Source: Marinifilum_A sediminis
Lineage (GTDB): Bacteria > Bacteroidota > Bacteroidia > Bacteroidales > Marinifilaceae
Assembly: GCA_947496465.1 (NCBI GenBank)
Contig: CANMCX010000005.1
Coordinates: forward strand, 124,001-188,000
Length of the DNA stretch: 64,000 bases
Direction: 5' to 3'
Shown piece after piece: positions 1 through 8,964 of the stretch. Position 1 is the stretch's first letter; every line of letters starts with the position of its first letter. The position numbers and the translations under genes were made by a program. The notes below the pieces were generated by a model. The model ran no database searches. It was given only the letters and a program-made list of their open reading frames with translations, and was not told the origin of the DNA.

Positions 1-294
1 TCAAATTTAAGTGCATCCATTTCCGGACCAACCGGTAATTCATCTTGCGAAGGAGAAGATGCAATATTTACAGCTACAGCCACAAATGGCAATCCGGGCT
101 ACACTTATAAGTTTTTTGTTAATGGAACTGATATTACATCTGGAATATCTGGCAATACACTTACAATAAATAGCTTAACAGATGGAGATTTAGTTAAAAC
201 AAAAATAACTGACACAAATGGCTGCGAAATAGAGAGTAACAAAATTTTAATGACAATTTATCCAAAACCAAAACCAATTCTATATCACGAATAA
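1..294 (+). CDS. C-terminal fragment of a secreted Ig/PKD-like repeat protein (5' end outside window)
   Basis: An open frame enters from the left edge in frame 1 and stops with TAA at 292-294, leaving 97 residues. It is rich in Gly, Thr, Asn and Ser and has a Cys pair (SSCEGED...TNGCEIESN) spaced as in the SprB/gliding-adhesin type of PKD or Ig-like repeat (compare NGC in 'DTNGCEIES'). These are usually giant cell-surface proteins exported by the type IX secretion system. The fragment ends in a short PKPKPILYHE tail, and I cannot recognise a standard type A or B C-terminal sorting domain. A rho-independent terminator follows within 10 bp, so this is the true end of the unit. The family call rests on composition only. 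Confidence 0.6.
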   Translation, partial: SNLSASISGPTGNSSCEGEDAIFTATATNGNPGYTYKFFVNGTDITSGISGNTLTINSLTDGDLVKTKITDTNGCEIESNKILMTIYPKPKPILYHE

Positions 295-303
295 AATAGA
301 AGG

Positions 304-334
304 AAAACGGCTGATCTACATCAGTCGTTTTTTT
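304..334 (+). terminator. Rho-independent terminator after the repeat protein
   Basis: A 10-bp stem AACGGCTGAT/ATCAGTCGTT, including one G-T pair, encloses a 4-base loop and is followed by an uninterrupted T run. It sits directly after the stop codon at 294. Confidence 0.85.
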
Positions 335-346
335 ATGATTTTACAT

Positions 347-354
347 TAACTTTG
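347..354 (+). promoter_or_regulatory. Bacteroidota -7 box (TAACTTTG) almost touching the luxE-like start codon
   Basis: TAACTTTG matches the phylum's TAnnTTTG -7 consensus exactly and ends 7 bases before the ATG at 362. With the usual 4-6 base distance to the transcription start, the mRNA would begin at or within a base or two of the ATG, so it would be leaderless or nearly so. No good -33 TTTG is seen at the standard 19-base spacing. Confidence 0.5.
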
Positions 355-361
355 CACCATT

Positions 362-1345
362 ATGAATTGGAAAGAAAGGATATTCAACATATCAAACAAT
401 GAAGAATTTGAGAAACTTACTATAGAGGTTTTTCAATATCAAGCTAAAAATAATAAAGTTTACAAAGAATATTTACATCATCTAAATTGCAATATCAATA
501 GTGTAAATCAAATTTGTCAGATTCCTTTTCTTCCCATCGAGTTTTTTAAATCACATAAAATAACCTCTACTTCAGTTACTGCTAAAGCGATTTTCACAAG
601 CAGTGGAACCACAGGCTCATTAACCAGTCGTCATTTTGTTCCTGATTTGGGAATATATGAAGCTAGTTTCACGAAAGGATTTGAACAATACTACCATTCG
701 GTTAAGGATTACTGTATTCTTGCTCTTTTGCCCTCTTACCTTGAGAGAGAAGGTTCTTCATTAATCTATATGATGGAGCATATGATAAAGGATAGCAACC
801 ACCCTAAAAGTGGTTTTTATCTTCACAATCATGAAGAACTAATCGCTACAATATCTGAACTAAAAAAATCCAATCAAAAAATACTTTTATTGGGCGTTAG
901 CTTTGCTCTGTTAGATTTAGCTGAAAAATATAAACTAGATTTCTCTGATGTAATTATAATGGAAACTGGCGGTATGAAAGGTCGCAGAAAAGAAATTACC
1001 CGAGAAGAATTACATGCCTTTTTATGCGATAGATTAAATGTTACTGAAGTTCATTCGGAATACGGAATGACAGAATTGTTATCGCAAGCCTATTCGAAAG
1101 GAAACAGTTTGTTCCACACACCTTCGTGGATGAAAATAATGATTCGTGATACCTACGATCCTTTTTCGTATGAGAAAATTGGCAGAAGTGGCGGAGTAAA
1201 TGTAATCGATTTGGCAAATGTGCATTCTTGTGCATTCATTGAAACTCAAGATTTAGGTCGCATGCATACCGATGGTAGTTTTGAAATTTTAGGTAGGTTC
1301 GACCATTCGGATATTCGTGGCTGTAATTTATTAATTAACGAATAA
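362..1345 (+). CDS. LuxE-like acyl-protein synthetase/acyltransferase family protein
   Basis: The 327-residue protein carries the SSGTTGS motif (residues 80-86) typical of LuxE-type acyl-protein synthetases and adenylate-forming enzymes. It also has the family's conserved central 'METGGMKGRR' and 'EYGMTELLSQAY' segments. A C-terminal DIRGCNLL segment puts Cys321 where LuxE proteins have their acyl-accepting Cys region. LuxE activates fatty acids and holds them as a thioester for reduction in bioluminescence. No luxA, B, C or D gene is nearby, so the role here is probably in another acyl-transfer pathway. It stands alone between a terminator and a convergent operon. The family call is firm; the substrate is unknown. 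Confidence 0.8.
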   Translation: MNWKERIFNISNNEEFEKLTIEVFQYQAKNNKVYKEYLHHLNCNINSVNQICQIPFLPIEFFKSHKITSTSVTAKAIFTSSGTTGSLTSRHFVPDLGIYEASFTKGFEQYYHSVKDYCILALLPSYLEREGSSLIYMMEHMIKDSNHPKSGFYLHNHEELIATISELKKSNQKILLLGVSFALLDLAEKYKLDFSDVIIMETGGMKGRRKEITREELHAFLCDRLNVTEVHSEYGMTELLSQAYSKGNSLFHTPSWMKIMIRDTYDPFSYEKIGRSGGVNVIDLANVHSCAFIETQDLGRMHTDGSFEILGRFDHSDIRGCNLLINE

Positions 1346-1358
1346 TACCAATTCTCAA

Positions 1359-1409
1359 ATAAAAAAACACCAAGCAGAGTTTAAATGAATGTAAACTAAC
1401 TCTGCCTGG
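1359..1409 (-). terminator. Terminator of the gal operon (minus strand)
   Basis: A 12-bp stem with one mismatch (CCAaGCAGAGTT at 1370-1381 with AACTCTGCcTGG at 1398-1409) is followed on the minus strand by a U run, seen as the A tract at 1359-1367. It lies 70 bp past the symporter stop. Confidence 0.75.
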
Positions 1410-1480
1410 CATTATATATTTCCCATTAACTGGAAAATTCTTATCTGTTATAAACTACTAACATATTTATACAATTTCCT

Positions 1481-3106
1481 TTACCAGAAAATTGCATAAA
1501 GAACAACTAAAACAATTAGCAAAATATAAGCGCTAATATTAAATTTCTTACCTGTTGCAAAAGTTTCAGGTAATAATGGAATACCTTTTTCGTCATCATC
1601 GCCTTTTCCTGTATTTAATGATACTCCAACTATAACAACCATTGTAATGATAAGAGTATATAGCATTTGATCTAAAAATGGCATTTCAATTGGTAAGAAT
1701 TTTAATGCTAGAGCAACTGGAATTGATGCCAATACACCAACAATAGCACCTTTCACATTGGTTTTTTTCCAGAATAATCCCATCAAAAATACAGCTAAAA
1801 TACCAGGACTTACAACTCCCGTATATTCCTGAATATATTGAAACATTTGAGGAATTGATCCCATAGTATTTGCTAAAGCTGTAGCAACAAACAGAGCAAT
1901 AATTACGGATAATCTTCCAACGCCAACTAATTGCTTGTTACCTGCGTTTTTATTTATATATGGTTTATAAATATCCATGGTAAATATAGTCGCAGTTGAA
2001 TTTAGCATAGATGCTAATGAAGATACAATTGCGGCTGATAATGCAGCAACAACTAATCCTTTCAATCCAACAGGTACAAAATTACTAATCAACCAAGGAT
2101 AAGCATGATCGTTATTTCCTGTTACAGCATCAGAAAATACACCTCCAGCTCCAGCAATATTCTCTTGATACATTACAAATGCAATAATACCTGGAACTAC
2201 AACAATTAAAGGAACAATTACCTTAAGAAAAGCTGCAAACGCAATACCACGTTGAGCCTCTTTTAATGATTTTGCCGCTAAAGCTCTCTGAATAATATAT
2301 TGGTTAAATCCCCAATAATATAAATTAGCCACCCACATACCACCAATTAAAACAGCAATACCAGGTAGATTTGAAAATTCAGGATTATCCTTTTTTAATA
2401 TCATATGGAATTTATCACTAGCAACATCAAAAATGTGAGACATTCCAGATATTGCATTTCCATCAGGAGTTACATGATTTAAAGCAATTATTGTAGTTAC
2501 AAGACCTCCAATAACTAATAAAACGACTTGTATCACATCTGTCCAAGCAACTGCCGATAAACCACCCCAAACTGAATATGCTGCAGCAAAAAGTGCTAAT
2601 CCTATCATAAATGGAACAATTGATGCGCCATCTCCTAACCCAAGAATAGTATCTAATGCTTTACCTCCTAAATACAATACCGAAGTAAGATTCACAAAAA
2701 CAAAAAGTGCTATCCAAAAAACGGCTAAAATTGTCTTTAAAGAAGTATTAAAACGTTTTTCTACAAATTCAGGAATTGTATATAATCCTTGCTTTATGAA
2801 TATTGGCAAAAAATATTTAGCTACAATAATTAAAGTAAGAGCTGCCATCCATTCGTAAGAAGCAATTGCCAATCCTACTTTAAAACCGGAACCTGACATA
2901 CCAATAAACTGTTCAGCAGATATATTAGCAGCTATTAGAGAAGCTCCAATTGCCCACCATGGTAATGTCTTTCCTGCTAAAAAATAATCTTCTGCCGTTT
3001 TCTCTTCACCTTTTTTAGTTCGAGATACAAACAATCCAACACCTATTATTACACAGGCATATAAGCCAAAAATGATGTAATCTAGTATTTCAAAATTTCC
3101 ATTCAT
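1481..3106 (-). CDS. Na+/galactose (SGLT-type) symporter, vSGLT-like
   Basis: This 541-residue multi-spanning protein of the solute:sodium symporter family resembles Vibrio parahaemolyticus vSGLT over its whole length. The residues that contact galactose or gate the site in vSGLT appear to be kept: Gln66, Glu85, Asn261, Tyr264, Lys295 and Gln426 (numbering here, within a residue or so). The Na+ site Ser pair is in 'AAIVSSLASMLNS' near residue 363. The 'ASLIAANISAEQFIGMSG' stretch is nearly identical to vSGLT. It is the last gene of a galK-galT-symporter operon, so galactose is the probable substrate. The 66-bp gap to galT contains no terminator. Confidence 0.92.
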   Translation of the reverse strand: MNGNFEILDYIIFGLYACVIIGVGLFVSRTKKGEEKTAEDYFLAGKTLPWWAIGASLIAANISAEQFIGMSGSGFKVGLAIASYEWMAALTLIIVAKYFLPIFIKQGLYTIPEFVEKRFNTSLKTILAVFWIALFVFVNLTSVLYLGGKALDTILGLGDGASIVPFMIGLALFAAAYSVWGGLSAVAWTDVIQVVLLVIGGLVTTIIALNHVTPDGNAISGMSHIFDVASDKFHMILKKDNPEFSNLPGIAVLIGGMWVANLYYWGFNQYIIQRALAAKSLKEAQRGIAFAAFLKVIVPLIVVVPGIIAFVMYQENIAGAGGVFSDAVTGNNDHAYPWLISNFVPVGLKGLVVAALSAAIVSSLASMLNSTATIFTMDIYKPYINKNAGNKQLVGVGRLSVIIALFVATALANTMGSIPQMFQYIQEYTGVVSPGILAVFLMGLFWKKTNVKGAIVGVLASIPVALALKFLPIEMPFLDQMLYTLIITMVVIVGVSLNTGKGDDDEKGIPLLPETFATGKKFNISAYILLIVLVVLYAIFW

Positions 3107-3171
3107 AATATAATTTTTATTGTCGATTTTAGTCGATACAAATTAGAGATTCTATTAAAAATAATTTCTCC

Positions 3172-4218
3172 TTATTGGTATTTATAATGAACTTTTGATA
3201 ATTCTTTTAATCGTTTAGCAGCTCCTTCCGCTGTAATATCACGCTGCGGTGTACCAAGCATTTCGTATCCTACCATAAACTTTTTAACGCTAGCCGAGCG
3301 CAATAATGGTGGATAGAAATGCATGTGTAAATGCCACTCGTGATGCTCCTCTCCATCGGTTGGAGCTTGATGTAATCCTGCCGAATATGCAAAGGAAACC
3401 TCAAAAAGATTATCATACATAACGGTTAATTTCTTATAAATATCTGCCAAATCGGTTTTTTCCTCACTAGTCAACTCCAATAAATTTGACACTGCTCTTT
3501 TACTAATAATCATTGTTTCAAAAGGCCAAACAGCCCAAAACGGAACTAAAGCTACAAAAGAATCATTTTCAACCAAAATTCTTTCGTCTTTCTCAAGTTC
3601 AGTTTTTAAATAATCAGATAACATGGTATTTCCATGTTTTTCGAAATACTCTTTTTGAGTGTCTGTTTCTTTCGATGTTTCTAATGGAACCAATCCTGAA
3701 GCCCAAATTTGACCATGAGGATGTGGATTTGAACAGCCCATAATAGAGCCTTTATTTTCAAAAATCTGCACATAGCCTATTTCTTTTCGATCTCCAAGCT
3801 CCTTATATTCTTTGCACCACAAATCAACAACCTTTCGAATATTCTCAACACTCATCTCAGGAACAGTAAGACTATGATCAGGACTAAAACAGATTACTTT
3901 ACAGACTCCAGATTCGCATTCTGCTCTAAATAGATCACCATCCGAAAATTCTCCTTTTGGGGTATCCTGTAAAAGGGCACTGAAATCGTTTTGAAATGCG
4001 TAAACATCATCGTAATTTGGGTTCTTTTCTCCTCCTATTCGCTCATTTCCCGAACATAAATAACATTCGGGATCATGAGAAGGTCTTTTCTCTTCTACAA
4101 TTTTTTCTACTTGTCCTTGCCATGGTCTTTTAGATCTGTGCGGCGACACTAAAACCCATTCTCCAGTTAATGGGTTATATCTGCGATGTGGGTTTTCTAT
4201 ATAATCAAACTTATCCAT
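3172..4218 (-). CDS. galT: Galactose-1-phosphate uridylyltransferase
   Basis: At 348 residues it has the normal length for GalT (class I). It exchanges UMP between UDP-glucose and galactose-1-phosphate in the Leloir pathway. The active-site HPHGQ motif lies at residues 166-170, with His168 as the uridylylated nucleophile. Cys53 and Cys56 (CYLC) and the [10 protein letters not shown] segment near residue 292 match the metal-binding and C-terminal signatures. It lies 17 bp downstream of galK and ahead of the symporter, all in one operon. Confidence 0.96.
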   Translation of the reverse strand: MDKFDYIENPHRRYNPLTGEWVLVSPHRSKRPWQGQVEKIVEEKRPSHDPECYLCSGNERIGGEKNPNYDDVYAFQNDFSALLQDTPKGEFSDGDLFRAECESGVCKVICFSPDHSLTVPEMSVENIRKVVDLWCKEYKELGDRKEIGYVQIFENKGSIMGCSNPHPHGQIWASGLVPLETSKETDTQKEYFEKHGNTMLSDYLKTELEKDERILVENDSFVALVPFWAVWPFETMIISKRAVSNLLELTSEEKTDLADIYKKLTVMYDNLFEVSFAYSAGLHQAPTDGEEHHEWHLHMHFYPPLLRSASVKKFMVGYEMLGTPQRDITAEGAAKRLKELSKVHYKYQ

Positions 4219-4235
4219 AAGAGTCTTCTCTTTAC

Positions 4236-5399
4236 CTATTCAATTCTTTTTCCTCCGTCGCCAATCTCAGCAACATAAAATTCTCCTACAATACCTGTCT
4301 TCTCGGTATATTCCTTACCTACCTGTTCTATAAACTGTTCTATAAACTCATCTTTCACAAGGTTTACAGTAGATCCACCAAATCCACCACCTGTCATTCT
4401 TGAACCGATAGTTCCCTCAATTTTTCTGGCAGCCTCAACCATACTGTCTAACTCAAAACCTGTCACTTCGTAATCATCACGCAAAGAATCATGAGATTCG
4501 TTCATTAACTGTCCAAACTCTTCCAATTTTCCTTGTTTTAAATTTTCAACAGCTTTCATCGTACGCTCTATTTCCGTAACAACATGACGAGCTCTTTTCC
4601 TAACAGTTTCACTTATAATTTTATCAGAAAATAAGTTGAATTCGGCTGGGTTTAATTCTCCCAGTAATGCAATTTTTTTGGAGGGCTTAATTGCCTCAAC
4701 TGCAACCCGACATTCCTCAACTCGTTCATTGTATTTTCCTTCATCTAAACTGTGTGGGCTATTGGTATTCCCAATCACAATTTTTACTCCTTCCAATTTT
4801 ATCGGCACCAATTCATATTCTAAATTATTGCAATTCAAATATATTGCATGATCCTTTTTTCCAATACCTGAAGCAAACTGATCCATAATGCCACACATAA
4901 CTCCGGCATATTCATGCTCAGCTTTTTGACTATAACGTACAATATCAATTTGAGTTTTTCCAAAATTATATTCCTGATTAATCGTCACTCCCGTAGCAAC
5001 TTCGAGTGATGCGGAAGAGGATAATCCTGCACCATTTGGCACATTACCCCAAAATAAAATATCCGCTCCGTTTTTTAGATCTCCATCATTCTTAACAAAC
5101 TGAGCTATAACTCCAATAACGTAATTTACCCAATTGCCTTTTGGAAAAGCTTTTGTTATCGAATCTAAATTTATTTTATAAGTCTTATCTTGATTCAATG
5201 AACGAAATTGAAAATAATCATTTTGGGTTTTTCTGATCAGACAATAAGTTCCAAATGATAGTGCACAAGGGAATACAAAACCACCATTATAATCGGTATG
5301 TTCTCCTATTAAATTAACCCTACCAGGAGAAAAATATACATGACAATCCCCTTCATCATAAAACTTAATAAACTCTACTTTCAATTGATCAACATTCAT
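4236..5399 (-). CDS. galK: Galactokinase
   Basis: A 387-residue GHMP kinase that phosphorylates galactose at C1 with ATP. The galactokinase signature [15 protein letters not shown] is at residues 26-40, the ATP-binding glycine/serine loop [11 protein letters not shown] near 121-131, and the GHMP C-terminal motif '[12 protein letters not shown]' near 333-344. It is the first gene of the operon and starts 15 bp from a double operator that abuts the -7 box. Length and motifs are complete. Confidence 0.97.
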   Translation of the reverse strand: MNVDQLKVEFIKFYDEGDCHVYFSPGRVNLIGEHTDYNGGFVFPCALSFGTYCLIRKTQNDYFQFRSLNQDKTYKINLDSITKAFPKGNWVNYVIGVIAQFVKNDGDLKNGADILFWGNVPNGAGLSSSASLEVATGVTINQEYNFGKTQIDIVRYSQKAEHEYAGVMCGIMDQFASGIGKKDHAIYLNCNNLEYELVPIKLEGVKIVIGNTNSPHSLDEGKYNERVEECRVAVEAIKPSKKIALLGELNPAEFNLFSDKIISETVRKRARHVVTEIERTMKAVENLKQGKLEEFGQLMNESHDSLRDDYEVTGFELDSMVEAARKIEGTIGSRMTGGGFGGSTVNLVKDEFIEQFIEQVGKEYTEKTGIVGEFYVAEIGDGGKRIE

Positions 5400-5413
5400 A
5401 TTCTCTTGAATCT

Positions 5414-5435
5414 TACTGGTTGGTACTGGTCGGTA
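5414..5435. promoter_or_regulatory. Tandem operator of the galK promoter
   Basis: Two copies of a 10-bp direct repeat, TACTGGTTGG and TACTGGTCGG, sit head to tail and end in TA. The same half-site occurs as an inverted repeat in front of the regulator gene at 6572-6589. The repeats lie between the galK -7 box and the ATG, so a bound protein would cover the transcription start. The neighbouring GntR-type regulator is the obvious candidate. Confidence 0.7.
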
Positions 5436-5464
5436 AAGTTATTTGCTTTTATTTAATTTACAAA
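5434..5464 (-). promoter_or_regulatory. galK operon promoter
   Basis: On the minus strand TTTG (5461-5464) is followed after exactly 19 bases by TAACTTTA (5434-5441), one base from the TAnnTTTG consensus. The same TAACTTTA box with TTTG-N19 occurs at 47817-47847. The last bases of the -7 box overlap the tandem operator. Confidence 0.65.
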
Positions 5465-5502
5465 CAAAAGATTGTATTTAATTCTCTTTAAAGTTGATCT
5501 AA

Positions 5503-6516
5503 TTAAAGTGAGTTTCTTCTTATTAGTTGAGATTTATTCTCAATTAAACCAGATTTAGAATGCAGTATCATATCTGCTAATATTTGTCCCATTTCCTTAA
5601 AATCAGTACTTATGGTGGTTATGCCTTCAGCGACAACTTCTTTTAAGGGAGTATCATTATATGAAATAATGCCAAAATCTTTTCCTATTGATAAATTTTC
5701 CTTTTTAGCATCCTTTACTAAACTCACCAAATCCAAATCGCTAGGAACAATATATGCTTCGTATTTTTTAATTGATCTGCCTTCTAATTTTTCAATGACT
5801 TCGAACTCCCATTGCTCTTTATGCTTGCATGCAAATTTCTTGAATCCTTTCATCTGTCCAACTGGTTCCTTTCCACCTGGATAAACGAAGAATACCTTCT
5901 TATATTTTTTAAGTAAATCGATTCCTGATTCCAATGCAGAATAAACATCTTTTTCAAAATTCTGGAATACTGCAGGATAATATTTTTTTAATGTTGGATT
6001 AGTTTGATCAAGTATGTAAACTTTATCCTGAGGTAAATTTTTTAAAACATTATAGGCATCATTAAATTTTGCAGGCATTATTATATATGAGGTATATTTG
6101 CCATTATTATTGTCTATCAATTCCTTAAATACCGTACGGTTAAAATGATGGAAATAAATATCTACAATAGCACCGCCTTTAAGATGTTCAATAAATGAGT
6201 TGTATAATATCTCTTTAAACACATTAAACTCTTCAAATAACAGAAATATTTTGTGCTTGAATTGTGTTGCAGTACTCTCTAAATAATATCCTTTTCCTGG
6301 AATTGATGATACTATTCCCCTTGCTTTTAACTCGTTAAAAGCAACCAAAACTGTATCTCGGGATAAGCTAAACTCTTTACAAATAGAATTAATTGAAGGT
6401 AAGCGATCACCTATTGATATTTCACCTTTTTCAATAGATTGAAATAAAGAATTTATAAGCTGTTTATATTTTGGAGTTCCTGATTCTTCGGAAACTTTAA
6501 AAATTTTAGAGGGCAT
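5503..6516 (-). CDS. GntR-family regulator with periplasmic-binding-protein-like sensor domain
   Basis: The N-terminal winged helix (roughly residues 1-75) is typical of GntR regulators: 'PKYKQLINSLFQSI', then 'GDRLPSINSICKEFSLSRDTVLVAF' and 'GKGYYL'. The rest resembles the sugar-binding LacI/PBP-like domain seen in AraR-type regulators. I start it at the ATG at 6516 (337 aa). The ATG 36 bases further upstream lies inside the -7 box and cannot be in the transcript. It is transcribed in the same direction as galK and ends 104 bp upstream of it. Shared operator half-sites suggest it controls galK-galT-symporter and itself, with galactose or a derivative as the likely ligand. Confidence 0.85.
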   Translation of the reverse strand: MPSKIFKVSEESGTPKYKQLINSLFQSIEKGEISIGDRLPSINSICKEFSLSRDTVLVAFNELKARGIVSSIPGKGYYLESTATQFKHKIFLLFEEFNVFKEILYNSFIEHLKGGAIVDIYFHHFNRTVFKELIDNNNGKYTSYIIMPAKFNDAYNVLKNLPQDKVYILDQTNPTLKKYYPAVFQNFEKDVYSALESGIDLLKKYKKVFFVYPGGKEPVGQMKGFKKFACKHKEQWEFEVIEKLEGRSIKKYEAYIVPSDLDLVSLVKDAKKENLSIGKDFGIISYNDTPLKEVVAEGITTISTDFKEMGQILADMILHSKSGLIENKSQLIRRNSL

Positions 6517-6549
6517 GTTATTTGTATTTTTGTGTATATGTAGCAAATA

Positions 6550-6578
6550 CAAATATAATACATTCCGACTGATACCAA
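6550..6578 (-). promoter_or_regulatory. Promoter of the GntR-type regulator
   Basis: On the minus strand TATATTTG (6550-6557) is a perfect -7 box, preceded after 18 bases by TTG (6576-6578). Transcription would start near 6544, leaving a leader of about 28 bases to the ATG at 6516. Confidence 0.65.
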
Positions 6579-6589
6579 CCAGTTGGTAT
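6572..6589. promoter_or_regulatory. Palindromic operator of the regulator promoter
   Basis: ATACCAACCAGTTGGTAT has two perfect 8-bp arms around a CA centre and overlaps the -33 element of the regulator promoter. Its half-site TACCAACCAGT is the reverse complement of the repeat at the galK promoter, which suggests one protein binds both and represses its own gene. Confidence 0.7.
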
Positions 6590-6625
6590 TCAAATATTAT
6601 TAATTTAAGCAGATTTTAAATATCG

Positions 6626-7522
6626 TTAAATAGGCATTCTAGATTGAATAGTGTCTCGTAAGTCGTTTAAATTAATATTAAAGTTTTCCAAATAAAAATC
6701 TTTAACCATTTGTAATTTCTGGCGAATCAACTCTCTTCCATAGTTTAAATCAGTACAAAAAACTTCATCTGCAAAAATAGAACAGTCTGAATCTATTAGA
6801 TACAATGAATTAAATGTCTCCTCATCCTGAACTAAAAAACGGGATACTAATTCGGAAAAATCCTCATATTCGTTACTTGTACCGTAGGCAGATACCATTC
6901 CTCTTATTATAGCATCAGAAAGTGAAACGCCATTATTCCACCCTTGCCCTAAATATCCATTGCTCGAAACTGTATTAAATCCAGAAGGTATTCCATGATT
7001 TTGATGTACAATATGGTTAAATTCATGATGCATGGTTATCAATTGTTCCTCGATCCACATTCTATCTGACATATCCAGTGCATTAAGATTTAGAAGGCTC
7101 ACTCGTGTACCTCCATCCGCAAAACCAGCAAGGCGAGCTCCATCATCATTGTATATGTACGATCCAATATAAATTATCTCTTTTGGAATCAAACGCTTAA
7201 TAAAAGCTTCGCTGTCATCCGATAAAACAATAAAAGGCTGGATCCATAAATCTTCAATCAATTGTGTAACAGGAATTACCAGATCTTCATCAATAGCAGA
7301 TGCCAATTGTCCCTTCTGTAAAAAACGATCATCCCACCTCCATCTTATTGCTGCACCATATTTATCAAGCATATTCTCTCTAATGTAAACATCATTGGGA
7401 TGATCCGAAGGAGTAATTATTGGTGGGGTGTAATCCACATCATCACTTGAACTGCACGCCGAAAAAGTCAGGATACCAATCGTCATTAAGATAGATAATA
7501 TTTCTTTTTTAAATTTCTTCAT
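6626..7522 (-). CDS. Putative zinc-binding metallopeptidase lipoprotein (Mx1-like)
   Basis: A lipoprotein signal with lipobox ending at Cys23 (TFSAC-SSS) is followed by a domain with the gluzincin motif HEFNH (residues 166-170). A later 'NEYEDFSE' segment (218-225) could give the third ligand. This matches the SusD-linked 'putative zinc-binding metallopeptidase' lipoproteins of Bacteroidota. I use the ATG at 7522. It follows the susD TGA after a single base, a translational coupling arrangement; a longer frame would add nine residues ahead of an obvious signal peptide. It is the last gene of the SusCD unit and probably sits on the cell surface. Substrate unknown. Confidence 0.8.
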   Translation of the reverse strand: MKKFKKEILSILMTIGILTFSACSSSDDVDYTPPIITPSDHPNDVYIRENMLDKYGAAIRWRWDDRFLQKGQLASAIDEDLVIPVTQLIEDLWIQPFIVLSDDSEAFIKRLIPKEIIYIGSYIYNDDGARLAGFADGGTRVSLLNLNALDMSDRMWIEEQLITMHHEFNHIVHQNHGIPSGFNTVSSNGYLGQGWNNGVSLSDAIIRGMVSAYGTSNEYEDFSELVSRFLVQDEETFNSLYLIDSDCSIFADEVFCTDLNYGRELIRQKLQMVKDFYLENFNINLNDLRDTIQSRMPI

Positions 7523-7523
7523 A

Positions 7524-8954
7524 TCATCTAGGATTTGGGGTAATGCCATTAGTTATAGCCTTCTGAGGTATTTGTACTGCAGTCTTATTATCATTAGCGG
7601 CTAAGTGAAAGCTTTCTCCATTTAGGGTCGTATGTTGAACCGATAATGTGAATCTTTTAATATCAAACCATCTCAAACCTTCATCTAAAAACTCTTTTCT
7701 TCTCTCATCAATTAAGAAAGAAATCATAGCCTCCTTCGCATCTTCCTTCGAATAAAATTTTTTAATGCTATCCAATACCAGAATTCCACCACTTTCATAT
7801 CTTTTTTCCGCCAATACATGATAATCATCAAGAGCCTTAGTATAATTCCCTTCCATTATCATACATTCCATTCGATTTAGAATAACCTCTTCGCCTCTTA
7901 GTTCTGTCTGTATAAAATATGGATATCCAGTGTTTGATGTAGTATATTGAAAGAGTTCATCATATTTAGGGGAAAACACTGCATAAGTACCTAAATTCCA
8001 ACGTTGATCTCTATTATCAAATTCCTTTTGAATATTATTTGAAAAAATTTCTATGAATTTATCTGCATCACTTCTATATCCATAATTTGCGCGAGCATAA
8101 AATGATTCCTTCCTAATAAGCAATATATTACTCAATTCATCGGGAGATGAAAATTTAGATGCCATAGAACTAAATGAAGTCCCTTGATAAATTTGATTTA
8201 AGTCTCGTACATATGCAGGATTTGCCGAACCTGAACCTAAAATTTTATCACAATAGAATTTACTTTTATCATATTCTTGCTTAAACAGATAAAATCTCGC
8301 AGCAAATGCATAAGCAGCCTCTCGTGTAAAATGATATTTCTTAGAACCTGCAAAATAATCATCAGATAATAATTTCAAGCCATCCTTAATATCTCTTTCA
8401 ATAAGATCGTAAACCTCTTGTACCGATAATCGAGTATATTTTTTAAATAACTCATCTTCCACCTCATCACTATATGGTATTCCCAAGTCGTTATTTGAGG
8501 TTTTAAGATTATAATGTTTGGCAAACACATTAACCAATAGAAAATGTGAATAAGCTCTTGCAATTAAAGCCTCTCCCTTAATGGCTTTTCTCAAGTTATC
8601 ATCACCTTCAACCTTATCAATAACACTTAAACCTTCATTTGTATGGGCTATTGCATAATAGGCCTGTTCCCAAAAAAAAGTTGACGATTCCTGAGATTCA
8701 TATGAATCTATGGGATCCCACAGATAGGCTTCTGTCATATATTCTTTTTGAGCATTATTCTCAATAGGTCCCACATTGTCAGTCATCCACTCTACAAAAA
8801 GAAAAGTTGCCTGATGATAAGCACTTGCCACTAGCTCTGCAACATCTTCTACAGTTTTTATTTCTTGTCTATCATCAGGATTATCATCCAGAAAGCTGTC
8901 ACAGCCTACTGTAAACAAAAAACTAAAAATCAATAATAGAATAGAATATCTCAT
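7524..8954 (-). CDS. SusD/RagB family surface lipoprotein
   Basis: A 476-residue protein with a lipobox ending at Cys18 (TVGCDSFLDDNP). It has the usual SusD features: an N-terminal 'DDNPDDR' start, TPR-like helices, and a C-terminal 'LIDERRKEFLDEGLRWFDIKR' segment. SusD proteins form the lid over the SusC transporter and capture glycans or peptides. The gene follows susC after 10 bp. Somewhat short for the family but complete, ending 'ITPNPR'. Confidence 0.93.
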   Translation of the reverse strand: MRYSILLLIFSFLFTVGCDSFLDDNPDDRQEIKTVEDVAELVASAYHQATFLFVEWMTDNVGPIENNAQKEYMTEAYLWDPIDSYESQESSTFFWEQAYYAIAHTNEGLSVIDKVEGDDNLRKAIKGEALIARAYSHFLLVNVFAKHYNLKTSNNDLGIPYSDEVEDELFKKYTRLSVQEVYDLIERDIKDGLKLLSDDYFAGSKKYHFTREAAYAFAARFYLFKQEYDKSKFYCDKILGSGSANPAYVRDLNQIYQGTSFSSMASKFSSPDELSNILLIRKESFYARANYGYRSDADKFIEIFSNNIQKEFDNRDQRWNLGTYAVFSPKYDELFQYTTSNTGYPYFIQTELRGEEVILNRMECMIMEGNYTKALDDYHVLAEKRYESGGILVLDSIKKFYSKEDAKEAMISFLIDERRKEFLDEGLRWFDIKRFTLSVQHTTLNGESFHLAANDNKTAVQIPQKAITNGITPNPR

Positions 8955-8964
8955 ATCAGATAAT

